Part shown: piece after piece, positions 52,347-60,730 of the stretch
Layout of the letters: each line of letters begins with the position of its first letter
Position numbering within the stretch: position 1 is the first letter of the stretch
Assembly: GCF_014650055.1 (NCBI RefSeq)
Contig: NZ_BMUF01000010.1
Coordinates: 124,001-188,000, forward strand
Length of the DNA stretch: 64,000 bases
Source: Streptomyces malachitofuscus
GTDB lineage: Bacteria; Actinomycetota; Actinomycetes; Streptomycetales; Streptomycetaceae
Direction of reading: 5' to 3'
Program-made: the position numbers and the translations under genes
Notes under the pieces: generated by a model
What the model saw: only the letters and a program-made list of their open reading frames with translations
Database searches by the model: none
What the model was told of the DNA's origin: nothing

Positions 52347-53786
52347 ATGGCTGATTCATGGGTCAATCCGGCCGAGCGTCTCGGCAGCGACCTCCACCTG
52401 GTCCTGGACACGACCCAGGGTGGCAGCCGCCGCGCCGTGCTCGGCCGAGCGCTGCGCGAGGCGATCACGGAAGGACGCCTGGCACCGGGCACCCGGCTCC
52501 CTCCCTACCGGTCACTCGCCGCCGACCTCGGGCTGGCCCGCAACACCGTCGCCCAGACCTACGCCGAACTCGTCGCCGAGGGCTGGCTGGTCGCCCGCCA
52601 GGGATCGGGGACCCGGGTGGCGCCCAGGGCGAGGCCGGCAACCTCCCCGCGCGTCCCCGAGCCGGTGCCGGTCCGCCGGGAGCCGCCCGCCCACAACCTG
52701 CGGCAGGGCCTGCCGGATGTCACCTCCTTCCCCCGTACGGCCTGGCTGGCCGCCGCACGACGGGCACTGAACGCGGCGCCCGGTGAGGCGTTCGGCCCCG
52801 GTGATCCCCGCGGACGGCCCGAGCTTCGTCGTGCCCTCGCCGCGTACTTGTCCCGCGTGCGGGGCGTACGCACCAGCCCCGAGACGATCGTCGTGTGCTC
52901 CGGTGTCGCGCACGCCCTGAGGCTGCTCTCCGGCGCGAAGGTACTGCGCGGCACCCTGGCCGTGGAGTCCTACGGACTGCCGTTCCACCGGTCGGTCCTC
53001 GACGCGGCGCGGGTGCGGACCGTGCCCCTGACGCTGGACGAGCACGGGTCGCGCACCACGGAACTGTCCGCACTGAAGGAGGTCCGGGCGGCGCTGCTCA
53101 CCCCCGCCCACCAGTTCCCCACCGGAGGTCCGCTCCACGCCGAACGGCGGGCCGCCGCGGTGGACTGGGCGCGCGGGAGCGGGGGTCTGCTGCTGGAGGA
53201 CGACTACGACGGGGAGTTCCGTTACGACCGGGAGCCGGTGGGCGCCGTCCAGGGACTCGATCCGCAGCGCGTCGTGTACCTCGGCTCGCTCAGCAAGAGC
53301 CTCTCCCCCGCGCTGAGGCTGGGGTGGATGGTGCTGCCGGACCACCTGGTGGAACCCGTGCTGCACGCCAAGGGCGAGCGCGAGGCATGGACCGGTGTCA
53401 CGGACCAGCTGGCCCTCGCCGACTTCATCGAGTCGGGCCACTACGACCGGCACGTCCGCCGGAGCCGGCAACGCTACCGGGACCGCAGAGACCGTCTGAT
53501 CACCCTGCTCGCCCGCCGGGCGCCACACGTCGTGCCCACCGGCATCGCCGCCGGACTGCACGTGGTGCTGAGCCTTCCGCCAGGCAGCGAACGGTCGGTG
53601 ACCCAGGCCGCTGCCTGGCAGCGCGTCGCCGTGGACGGGCTCGCCGGCTTCCGGCACCCGGCCGCCACCATGCCCGCGCACGACGGCCTGGTCGTCGGCT
53701 ACGCCGCGCCCCCCGACCACGGTTTCGGCGCGGCCCTCGAGGCCCTCTGCCGCATCCTGCCCCCACCGCCGCCCGACAGGGACTGA
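52347..53786 (+). CDS. MocR-type (GntR-HTH plus aminotransferase-fold) regulator
   Basis: 479 residues. The N-terminal GntR winged helix (about 30-85: LGRALREAITEGRLAPGTRLPPYRSLAADLGLARNTVAQTYAELVAEGWLVARQGSGTRV) joins a fold-type I PLP domain. The PLP Lys is in LGSLSKSLSPALRLGWM; DDYDGEFRYDREP carries the Asp/Tyr cofactor contacts. PdxR-type members regulate vitamin B6 genes; others control GABA or taurine use. Here the divergent gene is a cupin, so the target is uncertain. Start ATG 52347; no strong ribosome-binding site is visible. Confidence 0.9.
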   Translation: MADSWVNPAERLGSDLHLVLDTTQGGSRRAVLGRALREAITEGRLAPGTRLPPYRSLAADLGLARNTVAQTYAELVAEGWLVARQGSGTRVAPRARPATSPRVPEPVPVRREPPAHNLRQGLPDVTSFPRTAWLAAARRALNAAPGEAFGPGDPRGRPELRRALAAYLSRVRGVRTSPETIVVCSGVAHALRLLSGAKVLRGTLAVESYGLPFHRSVLDAARVRTVPLTLDEHGSRTTELSALKEVRAALLTPAHQFPTGGPLHAERRAAAVDWARGSGGLLLEDDYDGEFRYDREPVGAVQGLDPQRVVYLGSLSKSLSPALRLGWMVLPDHLVEPVLHAKGEREAWTGVTDQLALADFIESGHYDRHVRRSRQRYRDRRDRLITLLARRAPHVVPTGIAAGLHVVLSLPPGSERSVTQAAAWQRVAVDGLAGFRHPAATMPAHDGLVVGYAAPPDHGFGAALEALCRILPPPPPDRD

Positions 53787-54001
53787 CGGTCGGGAAGGAG
53801 GAGGACGAGCGGGCCCGTGATCGCCTCCGCGGAAGCGGCGGCTGTGTCCCGGGGAGTGGTGCTCGCGTTCGTCATGGTCTCAACGCCACGGTCGTGAAGG
53901 GCCCCCGACAGCGTTCGCTCCGCTGCCCGGATCACGGGTCGATCCGGTCGGGCTCCCGCTGCCGGCGCCGACGGCTCCGGCGCGCCCCGGGTGCGTCGGC
54001 A

Positions 54002-54823
54002 TCAGCCCGCCGCGGCGGGAACACCCTCGAAGACCACTGTCACCGGCGCGTGGTCCGACCACCGCTCGGCGTGGCTCGCGGCGCGCTCGACGTACGCCTT
54101 GACGGCGCGGGCCGCGAGCCCGGGAGTCGCCACGGCGAGGTCGATCCTCCACCCCGTGTCGTTGTCGAACGCCCGCCCCCGGTACGACCACCATGTGTAC
54201 GGCCCCTCGACGTCCGGGTGCAGCTTCCGCACCACGTCGACGTACCCGCCGTCGGACGGATCGAGCACGCGCGAGAGCCACTCTCGCTCCTCCGGCAGGA
54301 ACCCGGAACTCCTGGTGTTCCCGCGCCAGTTCTTCAGATCAACCTTCTCGTGGGCGATGTTCCAGTCCCCGCAGACGACGACCTCGCGCCCATCGGCGGC
54401 GGCCCGCTCCCGCAGCCCCTTGAGGTGGGCGAGGAACTCGCCCATGAACCGCGCCTTCTCGTCCTGCCGCTCGGTCCCGACCTCCCCGGACGGCAGATAC
54501 AGCGAGGCGACGGTCACACCCGGCAGGTCGGCCTCCACGTACCGCCCGCTGCCGTCGAACTCCGCCGACCCGAATCCGATCCGCACCCGGTCGGGCTCAC
54601 GCCGGCTGTACAGCGAGACACCGGCCCGCCCTTTCGCGGCGGCGGGAGCGTGCACGACGTGCCATCCCTCGGGCTCCCGCACCTGCTCCGGCAACTGCTT
54701 CGCCTCCGCCCGCACCTCCTGCAGACAGATCACATCGGCGGAGGTCCCGGCCAGCCACTCCACGAAGCCCTTCTTGGCGGCGGCCCGCAGCCCATTGACG
54801 TTGACGGAGGTCACAGTAAGCAT
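54002..54823 (-). CDS. xth: Exodeoxyribonuclease III / AP endonuclease
   Basis: 273 residues from ATG 54823 (MLTVTSVNVNGLRAAAKKGF). DNase I-like fold with VICLQEVRAEAKQLP (metal Glu), GRAGVSLYSRREP, VCGDWNIAHEKVDL (Asp-Asn), and the C-terminal WSDHAPVTV (Asp-His). Removes abasic sites and 3' blocking groups in base-excision repair. Stands alone; the neighbours do not appear to be repair genes. Confidence 0.93.
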   Translation of the reverse strand: MLTVTSVNVNGLRAAAKKGFVEWLAGTSADVICLQEVRAEAKQLPEQVREPEGWHVVHAPAAAKGRAGVSLYSRREPDRVRIGFGSAEFDGSGRYVEADLPGVTVASLYLPSGEVGTERQDEKARFMGEFLAHLKGLRERAAADGREVVVCGDWNIAHEKVDLKNWRGNTRSSGFLPEEREWLSRVLDPSDGGYVDVVRKLHPDVEGPYTWWSYRGRAFDNDTGWRIDLAVATPGLAARAVKAYVERAASHAERWSDHAPVTVVFEGVPAAAG

Positions 54824-54873
54824 CAGGGCACGATACGACACTCCATGTCCGCGCATGTTTTACGGTAATCGGC

Positions 54874-55350
54874 ATGGAAATCCGCCCGGTCCCCTACGAC
54901 CACCCCGACGCCGTGAAGCTGGACGCCGAGGTCCAGGCCGAGTACCACGTCCGCTACGGCGACGGCGGCGACTCCACCCCCATGCACCCGGCGGACTTCA
55001 TGCCCCCGAACGGCGTCTACCTGATCGCGTACGACGAGGCCGGCGTCCCCGTGGCCTCCGGCGGCTGGCGCGTCCAGGACGCCAACGGCGAGGGCAACCG
55101 CGACGGCGACGCCGAGCTCAAGCGCATGTACGTGATCGAGCAGATGCGCGGCCGGGGCCTCGCCCGCCGCATCCTGTCCGCCCTGGAGGAGGACGCCCGC
55201 GCGGCCGGCCGCACCCGCATGGTCCTGGAAACCGGCACGAAGCAGCCGGAGGCCATCGCCCTGTACACCTCCAGCGGCTACGAGCCCTGCGAGAAGTTCG
55301 GCTACTACCGCCACCACGAGGAAAGCCGCTGCTACGCGAAAACGCTGTAG
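54874..55350 (+). CDS. GNAT-family N-acetyltransferase
   Basis: 158 residues from ATG 54874 (MEIRPVPYDHPDAVKLDAEVQAEYHVRYG). Motif A is AELKRMYVIEQMRGRGLARRILSALEEDARAAG with the RGRGLA loop; motif B is EAIALYTSSGYEPCEKFGYY. No ribosome-binding site precedes the ATG and a TACGGT -10-like element lies about 10 bp upstream, consistent with a leaderless transcript. Substrate unknown. It is the last gene before the lower-GC patch. Confidence 0.85.
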   Translation: MEIRPVPYDHPDAVKLDAEVQAEYHVRYGDGGDSTPMHPADFMPPNGVYLIAYDEAGVPVASGGWRVQDANGEGNRDGDAELKRMYVIEQMRGRGLARRILSALEEDARAAGRTRMVLETGTKQPEAIALYTSSGYEPCEKFGYYRHHEESRCYAKTL

Positions 55351-55402
55351 CGAACCGAGTGGCTCGGAGCGAGCCCGCGGTACGACTGCCACCAGCCGAT
55401 GA

Positions 55403-56173
55403 CTGGACGCCGAAGCCGATCCTCACACGTCAACCGCGTCAATAGTCTGGCTCGGTTACGACGCACCCCAACTCTCCGCCCAGGACCTGGCCGCCAACAC
55501 CGACGTCATGCTCAGAGAAAACGCCGAGGCGGGAGCGCCTGCCTACAACAGTTTCATGGCCGGAATCACCGCAACGAACGAAAACGCCGACCCTCACATC
55601 ACGGCCATCGGGCACTCATACGGCTCCCTCACCGTCGGTTTGGCCGCACAGGAAAAGGGCGGAGTCCCCGGAGCGGACGACATCATCCTCGTCGGCAGTC
55701 CCGGCACCGGTGCGAGGACCGCTGACGAGTTGAATGTCGGTGAAGGTCACGTGTACGTCGGCGCAGCGGACAACGACATCGTCACGAAGCTCCCCAATCA
55801 CCAGGAGGCCAGCGGCATGGGCGCCGGAGTCGCCGGTGGCGGGTCGGCAGGGCTCGTTCTGGGATTGGGCATCGCCGGCCCTCCAGGAGGGTTCGTCGGC
55901 GGTGTGGCAGGTTCCGTAGTCGGCGGCATCGCTGGTTACACGGCCCAGGACCAGCAGACCGACCCCAGCCAGATCTGGTTCGGCACCGACCCCGCGAGCA
56001 AGGCGTTCGGCGCCACGCGCTTCATGGTGGACGATGGTCCCACCCTGATTGAGGGTGGGACTGACGCACACTCACAGTATTTCACTCCGACCAAGGACCA
56101 GATGTCAGCGGACAACATTGCCAAAATCGTGGCCGGGAGGGCCGACGAGATCGTTTTGGAGCAGCCACGATGA
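55403..56173 (+). pseudogene. 5'-truncated DUF1023-type alpha/beta hydrolase
   Basis: The frame is open from 55403 and homology-like sequence starts abruptly at 55445 (VWLGYDAPQLSAQDLAANTDV) without a start codon; the first ATG is 55508, inside the domain. The nucleophile elbow is intact (ITAIGHSYGSLTVGL), as are ILVGSPGTGA and a Gly-rich insertion. Full members are about 500-600 residues with an N-terminal helical part, so at least half is missing. It may be a gene remnant, or expressed from ATG 55508 as a partial protein. The 3' end overlaps a lipoprotein gene by ATGA, the usual partner. Base composition is lower in GC than the flanks. Confidence 0.72.
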
Positions 56174-56739
56174 GGGCCATCACCGCCGCAGTCGCCACCG
56201 TGGCGATACTTTTTGCGGCCGGCTGCGGCACTTCAGGTGATTCATCCTCCGGCGATGGGACAGAGATGAACATGCAGGAAGCCGCCGAAAAAGCCGACAA
56301 AATCCTTGACGGCACCTTCGCGGCCATCAAGCCAGCCATCCACTGGACCCACGGTGAATCCACCGAGGGCAGCTGTGACGTATCACGACGCCGAGCGGTG
56401 ATGACCATCATTTCCTCGGAGCGCCGAGGCAGTTTTCTGGGCGTGGTGGAACGGTATTGGAAGTCGCAAGGATATCGGCAGCTCGGCGTCAACCGCAGCG
56501 CCAAGAGCCCTGCCACGTATTTCAAGACGCCCGATGATTTCAACGTACGGTTGCTCTTCGGCGGAAATGGCCAGGCCTTTTTCGAGGTGGCCACGCCTTG
56601 CGTGACCAAGTCCTCCGTGTCACCGCCGGCCACTGACACAGTCGGCCCCAACTACGCGGGAAGTCCCATCCCGGACCCGAACGTCCCCTCCGAATTCTGG
56701 TCGGCAGCCACATCCGTTCCCTCGTCCCCCTCGACGTAA
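56170..56739 (+). CDS. Putative lipoprotein linked to the DUF1023-type hydrolase
   Basis: 189 residues. Signal peptide MRAITAAVATVAILFAAGCGTSGD with candidate lipobox FAAGC (Ala rather than Leu at -3, so slightly off-consensus). The mature part (EMNMQEAAEKADKILDGTFAAIKPAIHWTHGESTEGSCDVSRRRA) matches what I recall of small lipoproteins encoded next to DUF1023 hydrolases in Streptomyces. Translationally coupled to the truncated gene. Role unknown. GC content is visibly lower than in the surrounding genes. Confidence 0.75.
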   Translation: MRAITAAVATVAILFAAGCGTSGDSSSGDGTEMNMQEAAEKADKILDGTFAAIKPAIHWTHGESTEGSCDVSRRRAVMTIISSERRGSFLGVVERYWKSQGYRQLGVNRSAKSPATYFKTPDDFNVRLLFGGNGQAFFEVATPCVTKSSVSPPATDTVGPNYAGSPIPDPNVPSEFWSAATSVPSSPST

Positions 56740-56918
56740 CGGCCCGCGCCGACTGAAGGCCGCTACGCCACCGTGGCGGCCCGGCGGGCACCCGCGCCCC
56801 GCACACAACCCGTCCGTCCTGCCCACTCGGCGGACGGGAAGGGCGGTGTGCAGGAGGTGGGTGCTGGTGTCGGTCAGGGGCATTCCTTTGGGACGGGAGC
56901 GGTCTCGAGGCCGACTGA
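56740..56918. other. Short intergenic region between convergent lipoprotein and small-ORF genes
   Basis: About 180 bp, no gene recognised. It contains no strong hairpin beyond short GC-rich inverted repeats. Confidence 0.4.
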
Positions 56919-57266
56919 TCAGGGCGCTGCCTCGGGCTCCCCGCCGGGCGTCGTGTCGACGTGGTCGTCGCCTTCACCGTCGGACTGAGGCAGGCATCGT
57001 CCGCGGGACTCCGCGATGCGCAGTGCGTCGGCGAGGCACTCGGCCAGGCGGATGGCGCCGTACCTCACCTCGACGTGCGGTGACATCGGGTCCTCCAGCA
57101 CGCGCCTGGCGCGCTCGAGTACGTCCAGACCGTCGGCGAGCTGCCGCGCCTCCGCCTCGTCGGCCATCCGAGAGACGTATCCGTCGCCACCGTTGGCGAG
57201 AAAACAGGGCTTCCCGTCCGGCGAGGACCAGGGCAGAAGCCTGAGCGAGGCATACGGATGCGTCAC
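56919..57266 (-). CDS. Conserved small hypothetical protein (115 residues)
   Basis: From GTG 57266 (VTHPYASLRLLPWSSPDGKPCFLANGGDGYVSRMADEAEARQLADG). Contains a helical middle part (QLADGLDVLERARRVLEDP, IRLAECLADALRIAESRGR) and a disordered acidic tail. The start overlaps the upstream 91-residue gene by GTGA, so the two are coupled. Proteins of this look occur repeatedly in Streptomyces beside short GntR or XRE regulators; I know no function. Probably soluble. Confidence 0.72.
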   Translation of the reverse strand: MTHPYASLRLLPWSSPDGKPCFLANGGDGYVSRMADEAEARQLADGLDVLERARRVLEDPMSPHVEVRYGAIRLAECLADALRIAESRGRCLPQSDGEGDDHVDTTPGGEPEAAP

Positions 57267-57538
57267 GCCGCCACCCTTTCCGTGACGCCAACGGCGCTCT
57301 CGTTGAGGCCGATTCCGAAGCCGGCGACCGGTACGAGGCAAGGGCGCACGAGCCGGGAATCGCCTCCGTCGAGGGGGAGGTGCGAGCAGTACGGGGAACG
57401 GTAAGCGGGGAGACCGACCGGCTCGGCGGGGCGGACGGTGATGTGTGAGGGACGGGCGTGACCCACGCGGTGGACTCCGGTACCGGGACCGAAGAGAAGA
57501 CCGAGCCACCGGATGGCGCGGCGGATAGGCTCGTACAT
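57263..57538 (-). CDS. Conserved small hypothetical protein (91 residues)
   Basis: From ATG 57538 (MYEPIRRAIRWLGLLFGPGTGVHRVGHARPSHITV). An amphipathic N-terminal helix (residues 1-17) could associate with the membrane, followed by Pro/Arg-rich sequence with two Cys and several His. Coupled by GTGA to the 115-residue gene and divergent from the GntR gene (about 180 bp between starts), forming a three-gene module of regulator plus two small proteins. Confidence 0.68.
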   Translation of the reverse strand: MYEPIRRAIRWLGLLFGPGTGVHRVGHARPSHITVRPAEPVGLPAYRSPYCSHLPLDGGDSRLVRPCLVPVAGFGIGLNESAVGVTERVAA

Positions 57539-57721
57539 GTTGACGCTCCAGTTCAGCGTTGACCGCGCCCCGGGAGGTCTGGCCACCTCGCCGGGGTCTT
57601 GTCGTCATCGACCATAGCGACAACCGCGTCCCTCTGCACCCCCCTTCACCCTGCCGCGTCCCGATGCGTCCGGAAGCGTTCCACCTCTGCGCACTGCTGT
57701 GCGATACGGGATCGTGGAGGG

Positions 57722-57982
57722 ATGACTGAGTTGCCCCGCTACGAGTACGTGAAGCTCGCCGACTCCATCACCGCCGACATCGCCTCCGGCAAGATCCCCC
57801 AGGGGGCGGCGCTGCCGGGTGAGCGCGCCATGACGGAGGTGTACGGGGTGAGCATCGGCACCGTACGGCGCGCCATCGTCGAGTTGCGGAGGCGAGGCCT
57901 CGTCGCAACGCTGCCCGCGAAGGGCACCTACGTCATCGCAACGCCCGAGGAGGGCTCCGCCGGGACATCCGACGACGAGTGA
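57722..57982 (+). CDS. Short GntR-type regulator (HTH only)
   Basis: 86 residues: MTELPRYEYVKLADSITADIASGKIPQGAALPGERAMTEVYGVSIGTVRRAIVELRRRGLVATLPAKGTYVIATPEEG. It is the complete GntR winged helix with no effector domain, so it probably acts with a partner or responds through dimerisation only. Such mini-GntR proteins are frequent in Streptomyces next to small unknown genes. Likely controls the divergent 91/115-residue operon. Followed by a bidirectional hairpin. Confidence 0.85.
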   Translation: MTELPRYEYVKLADSITADIASGKIPQGAALPGERAMTEVYGVSIGTVRRAIVELRRRGLVATLPAKGTYVIATPEEGSAGTSDDE

Positions 57983-58004
57983 CGGTCCTTGGCCAACACG
58001 AAGA

Positions 58005-58032
58005 AGCCCCCGCCGATTTCTCGGCGGGGGCT
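58005..58032. terminator. Bidirectional hairpin between gntR and tRNA-Ala
   Basis: AGCCCCCGCCGA (58005-58016) pairs perfectly with TCGGCGGGGGCT (58021-58032) around TTTC. It serves the plus-strand GntR gene and the minus-strand tRNA, which ends 10 bp away. Confidence 0.85.
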
Positions 58033-58041
58033 CAGCTGCGG

Positions 58042-58115
58042 TGGACCTGAGGGGATTTGAACCCCTGGCCCCCTCGATGCGAACGAGGTGCGCTACCGGA
58101 CTGCGCCACAGGCCC
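58042..58115 (-). tRNA. tRNA-Ala (anticodon CGC)
   Basis: The minus strand folds as a full cloverleaf: acceptor GGGCCTG/CAGGTCC with one G-U pair, D-arm GCGC-GTCCGGTA-GCGC, anticodon arm CCTCG-TTCGCAT-CGAGG (anticodon CGC, reading GCG), TpsiC arm with GGTTCAAATCC, and discriminator A. The 3' CCA is not encoded. The 3' end faces the lower-GC patch at 55.4-58 kb. Confidence 0.95.
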
Positions 58116-58184
58116 TTGCAACGAGTGAAACTTTAGCATCCCGATCGGGGTGCTCGGTAATCCGTTGCCGGTGGGACCCGGGGG

Positions 58185-59372
58185 TCACTCGTTGGCGGCC
58201 TTCGGGCGGTCGCCGTCCTCGTACTGGTCGAAGAGCGGGGTGCGGCCGCGTTCGCGGGAGCGGCGGGCCGAGGCCGCGCGGCGGGCGTCGCTGCGCTCGT
58301 CGGCGGGAGCGGGGTCCGGGTCCGCCTCCTCGGCGGGGGCGGCCTCCTCCGCCGGTACCGCGCTCGAGCGGGCCGAGCTCCAGGTGTCCGGGGCGCCGAG
58401 GTCCACGTCGCTGGTGGCGCGCGGGGCGACCGGGGCCGTGACGTAGGTGGGGAGCGGGACCGGGACGGGGTCCCAGCTGTCGCCGCCCTGGCCGGGGCGG
58501 CTCTGCCGCTCGCGCTGCTGGTCGACCCACTCGGCGTGGTCGGTCTGCTCGACGAGCGCGCGCCGGTCCGCGGCGAGCGCGGTCAGGCCCGGGTCGGCGA
58601 CGGCTCCGGCTTCCGGCCCCTCCGGTTCGTCGGGGTCGGCGTCGTCGACGGCCGGGCGGCGGCGCGGCTGGCGCTCGCGCTCACGCAGCCGCTGCGCCGC
58701 GACCTCGGCCTGGCGGCGGTCCATCTGGTAGGCGAACCGGCGGCGCTCCTGGGAGCGCAGATAGGCGATGTACCCACTCAGCAGCACGGCCGGCACACCG
58801 GGCGCCCAGAGGAAGGCGAGTCCGCCGACCGCCGCGACGACCGCGCCGAGCGTGAAGGCGACGAAGAGGAGCGTCGTGGTGCGCCGGCGCCGGGCCAGTA
58901 CCTTCGAGCGCCGGGCGCGCGCGGCCGCGGCCTGCGCCGCGCGTGCTTCCGAGGCCCCGCGGGCGGCCGGAACACGTGCCCGCGCGGCGGCGGGTTCGGG
59001 CGCACGCCGTTCCACGCGTTCGCGCGGGGGCCGGCCGGGCGCCGGTTCGGGGCGCTCCTCGGGGGCGGAGGGAAGGGGCGCCTGGGTCTGGGGACGGGTC
59101 TGGGACACGGCGAAGGCCCGGACGTCCACCGAGTCGGTGATCGCATCCGGGTCGTGGACGCCCTGCTCCCCCTCGTCGGTGGAGCGCGCCCGCAGGTCCT
59201 TGGCGTACCGGCGCTCCATGCCCGCCCGTCCGGACAGCAATCGGATGGCGGTGCTGAAGCGTTCCGTCGGACGGGCCTCGTTCAGCTCGTCCTGCCTACG
59301 GAGCCACATCGGCACCAAGTAGGCGGCCCAGGCCCCGACGATGACTGCGTAGATGAGGCCGCTGCTGCTCAC
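58185..59372 (-). CDS. sepX: Divisome membrane protein SepX / Glp receptor GlpR
   Basis: 395 residues from ATG 59372 (MSSSGLIYAVIVGAWAAYLVPMWLRRQDEL). First transmembrane helix at 5-23, then a long charged Arg/Ala/Glu-rich cytoplasmic stretch, and two further helices (TLLFVAFTLGAVVAAVGGLAFLWAPGVPAVLLSGYIAYL, about 165-205), then a disordered tail. This is the architecture of actinobacterial GlpR/SepX, which binds the gephyrin-like MoeA paralogue Glp and FtsZ-associated machinery; SepX is needed for stable cross-walls and sporulation septa in Streptomyces. Its partner glp lies four genes upstream in the same direction. Identification is by architecture and context. Confidence 0.85.
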   Translation of the reverse strand: MSSSGLIYAVIVGAWAAYLVPMWLRRQDELNEARPTERFSTAIRLLSGRAGMERRYAKDLRARSTDEGEQGVHDPDAITDSVDVRAFAVSQTRPQTQAPLPSAPEERPEPAPGRPPRERVERRAPEPAAARARVPAARGASEARAAQAAAARARRSKVLARRRRTTTLLFVAFTLGAVVAAVGGLAFLWAPGVPAVLLSGYIAYLRSQERRRFAYQMDRRQAEVAAQRLRERERQPRRRPAVDDADPDEPEGPEAGAVADPGLTALAADRRALVEQTDHAEWVDQQRERQSRPGQGGDSWDPVPVPLPTYVTAPVAPRATSDVDLGAPDTWSSARSSAVPAEEAAPAEEADPDPAPADERSDARRAASARRSRERGRTPLFDQYEDGDRPKAANE

Positions 59373-59543
59373 GCCTCACACGGTAGAGGGGTTTGGCGCG
59401 GGCCATCCGCCAATTGGGCCGGTGTGTCGCACGATCTGGCTGATATTTCGAACATTTTTTGTGACGGCCGCGTTCAGGAGGCCTCCTGAACCGGAATTCC
59501 TAGCTCGAAGACGGTCAACCCGCACCTGAATTCGAACGTTTAT

Positions 59544-60197
59544 TCAATTTCCCGGTCCATGCGCGATTCCCCGGTTGTGCCGCTCGTGTCCGGGCAGCTC
59601 GCGGCCGGACCGCTCCTGAGAGCGTGCCCGGTGCCACCGGGCGAGCAAACCGTCGGGGACTTCTTCCGCCGTGAGCGCGAAGACGAGATGGTCCCGCCAG
59701 GCGCCGTCGATGTGCAGATATCGCGGCCGCAGCCCTTCCTCGCGGAATCCGAGTTTCTCCACGACCCTGCGGCTCGGCATGTTCTCCGGGCGAATGCAGA
59801 CCTCGATGCGATGCAGTCCGACAGTGCGGAAACAGTGGTCCACGGCCATCGCCACGGCCGTCGGCACCACTCCACGTCCGGCCACGGCCTCGTCCACCCA
59901 GTAGCCGACATGGCCCGAGCACATCGAGCCCCAGGTGATCCCGGCGACGGTCAACTGGCCGACGAGACGCCCCTGGTACTCGATGACGAAGGGCAGCATC
60001 CGGCCCGCGTTCGCCTCGGAGCGCAGATGGCGGACCATCTGCCGGTAGGTCGGGCGATGGGTGATCGGGCCGCTGGGCGTGGGCGGCGGGATGGTCGCCT
60101 CCCAGGGCCGCAGCCAGTCACGGTTGCGCCGGTTGACCTCGCGCCAGGCCTTCTGGTCGCGCAGCTTTATCGGCCGGAGGACGATGTCGCCGTCCAC
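59544..60197 (-). CDS. RimJ/RimL-type GNAT acetyltransferase
   Basis: 217 residues from GTG 60197 (VDGDIVLRPIKLRDQKAWREVNRRNRDWLRPWEATIPPP). The GNAT core includes VGYWVDEAVAGRGVVPTAVAMAVDHCFRTVGLHRIEVCIRPENMPSRRVVEKLGF, typical of RimJ-like enzymes that acetylate N-termini of ribosomal or other proteins. A likely better start is the CTG at 60227 (reading NSPHWPVELVDGD after it), which overlaps the moaB stop as CTGA in the pattern of the operon. This would be an unusual CTG initiation. Part of galU-glp-moaC-moaB-GNAT. Confidence 0.86.
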   Translation of the reverse strand: MDGDIVLRPIKLRDQKAWREVNRRNRDWLRPWEATIPPPTPSGPITHRPTYRQMVRHLRSEANAGRMLPFVIEYQGRLVGQLTVAGITWGSMCSGHVGYWVDEAVAGRGVVPTAVAMAVDHCFRTVGLHRIEVCIRPENMPSRRVVEKLGFREEGLRPRYLHIDGAWRDHLVFALTAEEVPDGLLARWHRARSQERSGRELPGHERHNRGIAHGPGN

Positions 60198-60223
60198 CAG
60201 CTCGACCGGCCAGTGTGGGCTGT

Positions 60224-60730
60224 TCAGCTCGCACCCCCGACGCCGGCGTCCGGTCTCGGGTGGTCGCCGCCGCGCAGCTGGTCCACGGCGTGCTTCAGCA
60301 GCGGTTCCAGGACGGCGAGCCCGTCCTTCACCCCGCCGGAGGACCCGGGCAGGTTGACGATCAGGGTTGCGCCCGCGACTCCGGCGAGGCCCCGGGAGAG
60401 GGCGGCCGTGGGCACCTTGTCCCGGCCGTACGCCCGGATGGCCTCCGCGATGCCGGGGACCTCGTGGTCGATCACCCGGCGGGTCGCCTCGGGGGTGCGG
60501 TCGGTGGGCGAGATGCCGGTGCCGCCGGTGGTGACGACGACGTCGTACCCGGCGTCGGCGCCCGCGCGGAGGGCCGCCTCCACGGGGTCGCCGTCGGGGA
60601 CCACCCGTGGGCCGTCGACGGTGAACCCGAAGCGCTTCAGACCCTCCGCGACCAGCGGACCGCCCTTGTCCTCGTAGACGCCGGCGGCGGCCCGGTTGGA
60701 GGCCGTGACGACAAGCGCCCGGTAGCTCAT
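60224..60730 (-). CDS. moaB: Molybdenum cofactor adenylyltransferase (MoaB/Mog)
   Basis: 168 residues from ATG 60730 (MSYRALVVTASNRAAAGVYEDKGGPLVAEGL). MoCF domain with GYDVVVTTGGTGISPTDRTPEATRRVIDHEVPGI and NLPGSSGGVKDGLAVLEPLLKHAVDQL. It adenylylates molybdopterin before metal insertion. Start overlaps the moaC stop by ATGA. With moaC and the moeA-like gene it marks molybdenum cofactor synthesis, although glp may have moved to cell division. Confidence 0.92.
   Translation of the reverse strand: MSYRALVVTASNRAAAGVYEDKGGPLVAEGLKRFGFTVDGPRVVPDGDPVEAALRAGADAGYDVVVTTGGTGISPTDRTPEATRRVIDHEVPGIAEAIRAYGRDKVPTAALSRGLAGVAGATLIVNLPGSSGGVKDGLAVLEPLLKHAVDQLRGGDHPRPDAGVGGAS

Noticed and set aside
53787..54001. 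Small gene between the MocR regulator and xth
   Set aside because: A 78-codon frame on the minus strand runs over the MocR 3' end, has no ribosome-binding site and a composition of antisense type; the CCCGTGATC/GATCACGGG inverted arms are over 100 bp apart.
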